Shown: one piece after another, positions 27,995-33,547 of the stretch
How the letters are laid out: each line of letters starts with the position of its first letter
Position numbering within the stretch: the stretch's first letter is position 1
The notes under the pieces: generated by a model
Databases searched by the model: none
Told to the model about the DNA's origin: nothing
What the model saw: the letters and a program-made list of their open reading frames with translations, nothing else
Program-made: the position numbers and the translations under genes
DNA from: Anaerolineae bacterium
GTDB lineage: Bacteria; Chloroflexota; Anaerolineae; JACIWR01
DNA: 33,547 nucleotides
Reading direction: 5' to 3'
NCBI GenBank assembly: GCA_014360845.1
Contig: JACIWR010000005.1
Span: forward strand, 1 to 33,547

Positions 27995-29368
27995 ATGAGA
28001 AAGGCCGATGTAGTAGTTATTGGGGGGAGTGCAGCAGGGATACCGGCTGCCATCACCTCGCGCAGACACTACCCTGAAAAGAGTGTCTTGCTGGTCAGGA
28101 AGGAACAGCAGGTGTTGATCCCCTGCGGTATCCCCTACATCTTCGGGATTGTCGGATGCCCGGAAAAAGACCTGATCCCCGATGCAGTACTCGAAAAGAA
28201 CGGCATCGAGCTCCTGGTAGACGAGGTCACCGACATAGACCGTGATGCCCACACCATCACAACCGCTGGCGGGGAGAAGATAGGCTACCAAAGGCTTGTT
28301 CTCGCCACGGGTTCCGGGCCAATAGTGCCCCCTATCCCCGGGGTGGACAAAGAGAACATCTTCGCCATTCGAAAAGACGTTGCCTACCTTCAACGCATGT
28401 GCGACGCCATGGACACCTGTTCGAATCTGGTCATTGTGGGCTGCGGCTTCATCGGCGTGGAGATCGCCGAGGAGGCCAGGAGGAGGAGAAAAGACCTCAA
28501 CATCAGCATTGTCGAAATGCTCAGGCACTGCCTGCAACTGGTCTACGATGAGGACTTCTGCGTCAAAGCTGAAGAGGCTCTCCAGAACCAGGGTATCGAA
28601 CTTCTACTCGATGAAAAGGTGGAATCTTTCCTGGGCGGCGAGAGGGTGGAAAGGGTCCGACTGGCCAGCGGCAGGGAAATCGAGGCCGATATGGTGATCA
28701 TGGGCATCGGGGCCGCGGCGAATGCAGAGCTGGCCAAGAAGGCTGGCCTGGAGATAGGTCCTACCAAGGGCATTCAGGTCAATCGCTACATGCAGACCAG
28801 CGATGAGCACATCTTCGCCTGCGGCGACTGCGCTGAGAAAGTGTCCTTCTTCGACGGCAAGCCCTCTCGCCTGAAACTGGCCTCGATAGCCACCATGGAA
28901 GCGCGCGTCGCAGGAGCCAACTTGTTCTCCCCGCGCCGCGTGAACATGGGCGTGATCGGCGTTTACTCGACCATCTTAGGGGAGACCGCCTTCGCAGCTG
29001 CCGGGCTCACCGAGGCCGAAGCCAGGAAAAAAGGCTATACCGTCATCGTGGGAGAGGCGGAGGCCGTCAATCGCCACCCGGGGTGCATGCCAGGGGCAGA
29101 GAAACTGAGAGTCAAGCTGATCTTCGAAGCCGGAAGCCGCGTGATCCTGGGTGGTCAGGTGTCGGGTGCCAAAAGCGGTGGTGAGCTCATCAACGCCATC
29201 AGCGCCTGTATCCACCAGAGGATGACCGCCGATGACATCGCCACTTTCCAGACGGGAACTCACCCGGCGCTCACGGCCTCGCCCATCGCTTACCAGTTGG
29301 TTAACGCAGCCGAGATGGCCATCGCCAACTCCTGGAAACTATCCTCCAGGTGGGGAATGAGCGGGTGA
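27995..29368 (+). CDS. FAD/NAD(P)-dependent oxidoreductase (CoA-disulfide reductase/NADH oxidase-like)
   Basis: The start at 27995 has AAAGGAG upstream; the 47 extra codons in the track run through non-coding sequence. The 457-aa protein has an FAD-binding start (VVVIGGSAAGIPAA), Cys44 in LIPCGIPYIF at the position of the redox Cys of CoA-disulfide reductases and NADH oxidases, an NAD-binding motif VGCGFIGVEIAEEA (about 148-161), IFACGDCAE of the second FAD motif, and a dimerisation domain. Family members reduce CoA-disulfide, polysulfide, oxygen or peroxide with NAD(P)H. In an anaerobe this could serve oxygen defence or thiol/sulfur metabolism; substrate not decidable. A stand-alone receiver gene follows 39 bp downstream. 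Confidence 0.9.
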   Translation: MRKADVVVIGGSAAGIPAAITSRRHYPEKSVLLVRKEQQVLIPCGIPYIFGIVGCPEKDLIPDAVLEKNGIELLVDEVTDIDRDAHTITTAGGEKIGYQRLVLATGSGPIVPPIPGVDKENIFAIRKDVAYLQRMCDAMDTCSNLVIVGCGFIGVEIAEEARRRRKDLNISIVEMLRHCLQLVYDEDFCVKAEEALQNQGIELLLDEKVESFLGGERVERVRLASGREIEADMVIMGIGAAANAELAKKAGLEIGPTKGIQVNRYMQTSDEHIFACGDCAEKVSFFDGKPSRLKLASIATMEARVAGANLFSPRRVNMGVIGVYSTILGETAFAAAGLTEAEARKKGYTVIVGEAEAVNRHPGCMPGAEKLRVKLIFEAGSRVILGGQVSGAKSGGELINAISACIHQRMTADDIATFQTGTHPALTASPIAYQLVNAAEMAIANSWKLSSRWGMSG

Positions 29369-29407
29369 AGGCAAAAGCGCCACCGGAAATTTATGGAGGA
29401 AAATCCC

Positions 29408-29794
29408 ATGGCCAAGATTTTGATCGTTGACGATGACCCCGACTTCGTGGAGATCACCCGCACGATCCTGCAATCCCAAGGCCACGAGGTCGCTGCCGCG
29501 AGCGATGGGAAAGAAGCCCTGCAGGCCATGCGCCAGGATAAGCCGGACATCGTGTTGCTGGACGTGATCATGTCCACCATTCTTGAGGGCCTGAACGTTA
29601 GCCACGAGATGCAGGCCGATCCCAACCTCAAGGACATCCCGGTGATTATGGTCTCGCATATCATTTCCAGCCCCCATGCCAGCCTTTTTCCCACAGACGA
29701 GCACATCCCTATTGACGCCTGGCTTACCAAACCCGTAGACCCGGACGACTTGCTGGCACAGGTGCAGAGGCTTCTCAGCAAAAGAGCTGGTTAA
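29408..29794 (+). CDS. Stand-alone response regulator receiver domain
   Basis: The ATG at 29408 follows GGAGGAAAATCCC; the ATG at 29393 overlaps that ribosome-binding site. The 128-aa product is a single CheY-like receiver: acidic pocket IVDDDPD, phosphoacceptor Asp in DIVLLDVIM, and Lys in LTKPVD. There is no output domain. The region between beta4 and alpha4 has extra residues (SHIISSPHASLFPTDEHIPIDAW) compared with CheY. No histidine kinase is present in the window. It may regulate a partner by protein contact; being next to a flavoprotein may indicate redox control. Confidence 0.9.
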   Translation: MAKILIVDDDPDFVEITRTILQSQGHEVAAASDGKEALQAMRQDKPDIVLLDVIMSTILEGLNVSHEMQADPNLKDIPVIMVSHIISSPHASLFPTDEHIPIDAWLTKPVDPDDLLAQVQRLLSKRAG

Positions 29795-29797
29795 GAG

Positions 29798-29830
29798 ACC
29801 CTCCCGCAGGTTTCCAACCTGCGGGAGGGT
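29798..29830 (+). terminator. Perfect 15-bp stem hairpin after receiver gene
   Basis: ACCCTCCCGCAGGTT and AACCTGCGGGAGGGT flank a 3-base loop. It starts 4 bases after the stop codon, so it ends the transcript or protects it. No T-tract follows, and its form resembles a REP element. Confidence 0.6.
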
Positions 29831-29861
29831 GGGAAGTAACTCAGGAGAGAAGGTGATGTGA

Positions 29862-30353
29862 ATGGTTTATGTGGATGGTGAACGTTGTAAAGGGTGTGGT
29901 GTGTGCGTGGACGCCTGCCCCAGCGGAGCGATTCGCCTGGAGGATGGCGTGGCGACCCTCGAGCAAAGCCGGTGTAACGAGTGCCAGGCCTGCGTGGATG
30001 CCTGCCCGCAGGGGGCAATCCTGGCGGTGAGTGAACCGATCAGCGAGGGCGAGCGCGTGCCGCAACCAGTGCCCATCACACAACCAGCCCCCGCCGTCAG
30101 GCCAACACCACCCACAACATGGCAACGCCCTGCCCGAACCACTTGGCTGGGGACGGCCTTGGCTTTTGTGGGGACTGAGGTAGTGCCCCGCGTGGTCGCT
30201 TCGTTGCTAAATGCATGGGACCGGCGAGCGAGCCGCTCGTCGCCATCGGCCATCAACCGCAGCGCTATCGGTTCCACAAAGACCGCTGCTCCCACCGCGC
30301 TACCGCGGGGCGGCGGTCGGCGCTGGCGGTGGCGCCAGCGGGGTGGGCGATGA
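29862..30353 (+). CDS. 2x[4Fe-4S] ferredoxin-like protein with long basic tail
   Basis: The 163-aa protein starts with two complete cluster motifs, CKGCGVCVDACP and CNECQACVDACP, spaced as in bacterial 2[4Fe-4S] ferredoxins. The remaining 100 residues are a Pro-rich linker (PVPITQPAPAVRPTPPTT), a possible amphipathic or membrane-touching helix (WLGTALAFVGTEVVPRVVASLLNAW) and an Arg/Gly/Trp-rich end (GGGRRWRWRQRGGR). It probably carries electrons near a membrane or in a complex. The basic ending resembles those of DUF5320 and the N-terminus of the PadR protein in this window. Its stop overlaps the Nudix start (ATGA). Confidence 0.88.
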   Translation: MVYVDGERCKGCGVCVDACPSGAIRLEDGVATLEQSRCNECQACVDACPQGAILAVSEPISEGERVPQPVPITQPAPAVRPTPPTTWQRPARTTWLGTALAFVGTEVVPRVVASLLNAWDRRASRSSPSAINRSAIGSTKTAAPTALPRGGGRRWRWRQRGGR

Positions 30354-30832
30354 GCGGAATGTCGGAGTACTTCCTGCGTCTGCGGGAATGTGTAGGCCAC
30401 GATCCGTTGTTGCATCCTGCCGCTGCGGCCTGCATCCGCGATGAGCAGGGGCGCATCCTACTCCTGCGGCGCAGCGACGGCGTCAACCTGTGGAGTTTTC
30501 CCGGCGGGGCCATGGAACCGGGCGAACGTGCCGACGAGGCGGTGGTCCGCGAAGTGCGCGAGGAGACGGGACTGGAGGTGGAGCCGGTGGCGCTTATCGG
30601 CGTCTACTCCAGCCCCGATTATGCCGTCACGTATCCAAATGGCGACCAGGTCCAGGCGGTAATCATCTTCTTCGAGTGCCGGGTGGTGGGCGGCAGGCTC
30701 CAGCCGGACATGGATGAAATCCTGGAAGGGCGTTACTTCGGCCCGGACGATGAGTTGCCGCCGATGTACCCCTGCTGCGTGGCCAAAGCCCGCGATGCCT
30801 TCGCTTTTGACGGGCGAGCTTTCTTCCGCTGA
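30350..30832 (+). CDS. Nudix hydrolase
   Basis: The ATG at 30350 overlaps the ferredoxin stop, giving translational coupling and a 160-aa product; the longer track start lies in the ferredoxin gene. The Nudix box GGAMEPGERADEAVVREVREETGLEVE has the GX5EX7REXXEEXG pattern, here split for description. The core is flanked by RILLLRRSDGVNLWSFPGG. Nudix enzymes split nucleoside diphosphates linked to another group (X), often cleaning up damaged nucleotides. Substrate not determinable. A hit to ADP-ribose or NADH-type Nudix enzymes would fit the redox surroundings, but that is inference. Confidence 0.92.
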   Translation: MSGMSEYFLRLRECVGHDPLLHPAAAACIRDEQGRILLLRRSDGVNLWSFPGGAMEPGERADEAVVREVREETGLEVEPVALIGVYSSPDYAVTYPNGDQVQAVIIFFECRVVGGRLQPDMDEILEGRYFGPDDELPPMYPCCVAKARDAFAFDGRAFFR

Positions 30833-30850
30833 GGCTCAGGAGGGCCACCG

Positions 30851-30946
30851 ATGACCAGACACCCAAAGCTGTTCGAACCCGGCTTGATCGGGAACCGAGA
30901 TAGAGAGCCGGGGGCTGCTGGCCCTGGCGAAGTTGAGAGGAGGTGA
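30851..30946 (+). pseudogene. Possible fragment of an Old Yellow Enzyme-type gene start
   Basis: A 31-codon frame begins MTRHPKLFEPGLIGN, resembling the conserved beginning of NADH:flavin oxidoreductases/2,4-dienoyl-CoA reductases (KLFEPGRIGNLELKNR type). After 15 residues the match is lost (RDREPGAAGPGEVERR) and the frame stops. It is likely the remains of a deleted gene rather than a functional peptide. The preceding Nudix stop is 18 bp upstream. Confidence 0.4.
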
Positions 30947-31019
30947 GAGAAGGAACATAAAGGGTGTTTTTGAAACGACGAGCTGAAGCTCTCACAAATC
31001 CTTTGAAAGGGGTTTACCA

Positions 31020-32801
31020 ATGGAAAAGGAAATCTATGCTGCGATAATGGCCGTGAACTCGAATGTGGAGTACACCACCAGCGACCGGATTGAAGCTCTG
31101 ACCAAGGGCCACGGGATGCTCAACCTGGCAGCCCTCTGCGCCGCCAACGCCATGACGGTCGAGATCCTGAGAGGGCGGAGCATCGAATTGAGCGATGCCA
31201 ACCTGGAGGAACTGCCCCTGGATCATGTAGTGGAAGTGGGCGTCAAAGCGGCAATGGAGGCGGGCGCTGCGCCGGCGAACGCGGCACTGATCACCGCTGC
31301 TTTGCTCAATATCGCCGGCACAGCACCACGGGCCGGGGTTCCGGCGGGCAACCGCAAGCTGGGAGCGATGGCGCGGATGAAGGCCGGGGCCTGTCGCTCG
31401 GGCGTGGCTGCCATCCCCACCTCCAAGTTGACCAACAAGGTCTCCGGCTTCGCCGCAGTACAGGCCCTCTACGAAGCGATGCAGAAAGGCGAGCTGGTCC
31501 GCGTAGACGGTGCCAATGTGCCCGCTTTCGTGGCCGGTGGGGCTCCCATGGGGCACAGCGTGCTGGGCGAGGATATGGTCTACGTAGACCTGTGCATGAA
31601 GGGCGGTAAAATCGCGGTAGACGCGATGATGAAAGCCTATCGCGGTGTGGGCATCAGCCCCAGCCCCATCCAATGTGCCATTTTGGCCGCGGCTGCGGTG
31701 CTGGAGATCATCAACCCCGATGGGATGATCGGGGCCGAATACGGCGAGTTCTTCGTCCAGGGCACCTGCTATCTGGCCGGCAAGGGCGCCGCCGAAGCCG
31801 TCGGCCTCCCGGAGAAGCTTCATCTGCGAGGCACGGGGAAAGAATACGACACCGCCAGCCTCGTCGGCAGTCTGGGGATGATCCTCAAGGACGTGGGAGC
31901 GCCTTCAGTGATCGGCATGATGACCCTGAACGAGATCCTGGCCGCTTTCATGGAGGCCCCGATGATCGGCGCCGGCTTCGGCGGCGGGCCGGTCAACCCG
32001 CCGCTGGCCCACCTGGCAGCCGATGGGGTCATCGCCATGAACCTGCTCATCGCCCACAGCGGCGACGTCGAGGCGGCAGCCGATGCCTTGCGAGAGGTGA
32101 AACTCACCCAGTGGATTGACCCCGAGATCGCTGCCTTCTCTACCAACACAGTGGCCCGCAAGGCCGAGCAGATCCGCCGGGGGCCGGTCACCGAGACCAT
32201 CATCAAAGCCACCGATGGCATTCGGGCCAACGCCGTCTACCGCCGGGCCCGATACGCCTACGACGAGATGAAAGCCGGGAAGGACCTGGCCGACGTCTGC
32301 TTCGCCCTGGACAAGGAGCGGCAGGCCAAGGTCGAGGCCAACGCCTCCAAGATCCTCAGCGCTTTCTTCGGCAAGGACATCACCATCAAGTTCACCAAGA
32401 TGGCCGGCGGAGCACGGCGTGATCATCCCTTTGCCAAGACCTACTGGGGCTTCGACGCCGATGTAGACTGCGAGGTCACCGTGGATGGCGAGAAGTTCGT
32501 CTTCGAGGGCCTCTGCCATAAAGTGATCCCCGACGCCGTCCTGCACAAAAAGGCCGAGCTCTCCCTGCCCATCACCGTGGCCTCAGCGGTGATCCAGGAG
32601 ATTATGTACGTCGGCTGCTGCACCATCAACGTGGTTGTCCCGGCTGCCGTAGCCGCAGCCATGGGCAAGTACACCTGGAAAGACGCCGGTAAGGTCGCGG
32701 AAAAGGGAGCCAAGATCACCGCCGCCATTCCGGGAGCGAAGGACACAGCCCGAGAGGTGGCCAGGCTGGCCGTGCGGATCATGAAGGACCTGGAGGACTG
32801 A
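31020..32801 (+). CDS. Unrecognised 593-aa protein with several Gly/Ala-rich conserved-looking blocks
   Basis: I cannot assign this to a known family. It is clearly coding (593 codons, GGGG upstream, strong codon bias) and cytoplasmic (no signal peptide). Distinct blocks include [24 protein letters not shown] (described in parts), the [16 protein letters not shown] segment, [21 protein letters not shown] and the [19 protein letters not shown] ending. Several Cys (GACRSG, DLCMKGG, PIQCAIL, QGTCYL, GLCHKV, GCCT) and His residues could bind metal or a cofactor, without a classic Fe-S spacing. A LarC-like gene follows 70 bp downstream on the same strand, hinting at a nickel or other metallo-cofactor link. 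It is not LarA-like. Confidence 0.85.
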   Translation: MEKEIYAAIMAVNSNVEYTTSDRIEALTKGHGMLNLAALCAANAMTVEILRGRSIELSDANLEELPLDHVVEVGVKAAMEAGAAPANAALITAALLNIAGTAPRAGVPAGNRKLGAMARMKAGACRSGVAAIPTSKLTNKVSGFAAVQALYEAMQKGELVRVDGANVPAFVAGGAPMGHSVLGEDMVYVDLCMKGGKIAVDAMMKAYRGVGISPSPIQCAILAAAAVLEIINPDGMIGAEYGEFFVQGTCYLAGKGAAEAVGLPEKLHLRGTGKEYDTASLVGSLGMILKDVGAPSVIGMMTLNEILAAFMEAPMIGAGFGGGPVNPPLAHLAADGVIAMNLLIAHSGDVEAAADALREVKLTQWIDPEIAAFSTNTVARKAEQIRRGPVTETIIKATDGIRANAVYRRARYAYDEMKAGKDLADVCFALDKERQAKVEANASKILSAFFGKDITIKFTKMAGGARRDHPFAKTYWGFDADVDCEVTVDGEKFVFEGLCHKVIPDAVLHKKAELSLPITVASAVIQEIMYVGCCTINVVVPAAVAAAMGKYTWKDAGKVAEKGAKITAAIPGAKDTAREVARLAVRIMKDLED

Positions 32802-32871
32802 TCCTCCGCTAATCCCAGGGGTGGGGGCGGAGTTGCTCGATCCGCCCCTGCCCCCATCAATTGGAGATCTC

Positions 32872-33375
32872 ATGCTGGTAATGGTGAACGTAGACAACGT
32901 AGCGGGGGAAGCGGTCCCCTACATCATCGAACAGCTTATGGCCCTGGGAGCGGAGAGTGTCCACGCCATCCCTGCCATCACGAAAAAGGGGCGGCTGGGA
33001 TTCATCTTTCTCATTGATACCGCCCGACAGAATGTAGAAGCCATCGGCGATTTCCTGGTCAGAGAGGTCGGCACCCTGGGGTTAAGGCTCTTTGAGGAGA
33101 TCGATCATATACAGTTCGATCACGAGTCGAGAAGAGTGAACCTCGTCTTTCAGGACAAGGGATTGAACCTGGCGCTCAACGTCAAAGTGGTCCGGGATAG
33201 CCAGGGACTGGTTGCTGCGGTCAAAGCGGAACACGAGGAGCTCAGGGCGGCGGTCCATGCGCTGGCCGACGCCGGGGTAAACATCTCCCTGACAGCCCTG
33301 AAGGAGTTGGTCGAAACCGCTACTTTCAGTGGGGAAAGCCAGGCTTACCGGGGCCTCAGCGCGAATTTAGAGTAG
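32872..33375 (+). CDS. Stand-alone protein resembling the C-terminal domain of LarC (nickel insertion)
   Basis: The ATG at 32872 is preceded by GGAG; the track start at 32821 is less likely. The 167-aa product resembles the C-terminal half of LarC (DUF111): VNVDNVAGEAVPYIIEQLMALGAESVHAIP, ITKKGRLGFIF, EVGTLGLRLFEEI, VKVVRDSQGLVAAVKAEHEEL. In LarC the full protein inserts nickel into the pincer cofactor of lactate racemase using CTP. Here only the later domain is present, no LarA/LarB/LarE gene is in view, and the Cys/His metal sites of the N-terminal part are absent. It may be a binding partner of the 593-aa protein. Similarity is moderate, judged by eye. Confidence 0.6.
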   Translation: MLVMVNVDNVAGEAVPYIIEQLMALGAESVHAIPAITKKGRLGFIFLIDTARQNVEAIGDFLVREVGTLGLRLFEEIDHIQFDHESRRVNLVFQDKGLNLALNVKVVRDSQGLVAAVKAEHEELRAAVHALADAGVNISLTALKELVETATFSGESQAYRGLSANLE

Positions 33376-33547
33376 AGGCGCGGTCATGGCCCTCGTAGCA
33401 GGTCGGATTGGCAATCCATTAGAAAACGTTACTACTCAGGCTAGCAGGCGCACTGTCCTCCCCAGGCTCGTAGCCCCCGTCCCGGGGGCGTCTCGGCTGA
33501 GAAAACCGCGCAAAAGACAGCATCTTGCCGCATGGAACGTCCCCGGG
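33376..33547. other. Intergenic end of window with a hairpin
   Basis: GCCCCCG/CGGGGGC (33473-33489) is a perfect 7-bp hairpin with loop TCC. A frame opened by the ATG at 33386 stays open to the window end, but it has no good ribosome-binding site and odd composition, so I do not call it a gene. Confidence 0.5.

Noticed and set aside
33386-33547. ORF open to the window end
   Set aside because: No good ribosome-binding site, contains a REP-like hairpin and has a composition unlike the neighbouring genes.

Overview
The window looks like a chromosomal stretch of an anaerobic, GC-rich bacterium, most likely a Chloroflexota (Anaerolineae-like) lineage. The evidence is indirect: a tungsten/molybdenum aldehyde:ferredoxin-type oxidoreductase (AOR) with its radical-SAM partner, many ferredoxin-like and flavin redox proteins, a DUF5320/NifX-like/Mrp cluster typical of strict anaerobes, a secreted protein ending in a YLPLVLR-type tail often seen in Chloroflexi, very large YD-repeat (RHS) proteins, and intergenic regions full of REP-like inverted repeats. 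There is no rRNA or tRNA, no CRISPR array and no intact transposase. Identity is inferred from protein sequence alone.

Layout. (1) 1-2030: a promoter-like site, an array of five hairpin repeats forming the apparent 5' UTR of an unrecognised 388-aa helical protein, then a MoaD/ThiS-like protein without the usual Gly-Gly end. (2) 2199-5005, minus strand: a compact set of P-loop kinase-like protein, homoserine dehydrogenase-like protein (ATGA overlap) and DUF362 ferredoxin-like protein. (3) 5160-9000: a strong promoter, a highly structured leader ending in a long intrinsic terminator, a second structured leader domain, AOR, an intercistronic hairpin, a radical SAM/SPASM maturase, a MoaD with a Gly-Gly end, and a strong terminator. 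Together these read as a tungstoenzyme operon with an RNA-controlled leader. (4) 9001-12100: an inverted-repeat element, glyA (minus), a palindromic intergenic repeat, a PhzF-family protein with a probable TTG start, and a 49-aa membrane peptide missed by the ORF track. (5) 12176-21783: a secreted alpha/beta-hydrolase converging on a 6.1-kb RHS gene and a small RHS remnant. (6) 22473-27438: a PadR regulator with a consensus promoter and a possible operator, a DUF4213/DUF364 protein, Mrp/NBP35, two DUF5320 proteins and two NifX/NifB-C-like proteins. (7) 27995-33375: a CoA-disulfide-reductase-like flavoprotein, a stand-alone receiver, a 2x[4Fe-4S] protein, a Nudix hydrolase, a fragment resembling the start of an Old Yellow Enzyme gene, an unrecognised 593-aa protein, and a stand-alone LarC-C-terminal-like protein.

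How the parts may work together. The AOR operon contains the enzyme, its presumed radical-SAM maturase and a sulfur-carrier-like protein; the ferredoxins and flavoprotein elsewhere in the window could carry electrons, although no direct link is visible. The Mrp/DUF5320/NifX-like cluster looks like an Fe-S or metal-cluster handling module, and three of its proteins end in very similar coiled coils, suggesting assembly with one another. The strongest candidates for something undescribed are the terminated structured RNA upstream of the AOR gene, the 593-aa protein paired with a LarC-like domain, and two repeat families: one palindromic and shared by the 10.7-kb and 27.5-kb intergenic regions, one sitting directly in front of two genes of the DUF5320/NifX cluster and reaching their ribosome-binding sites.
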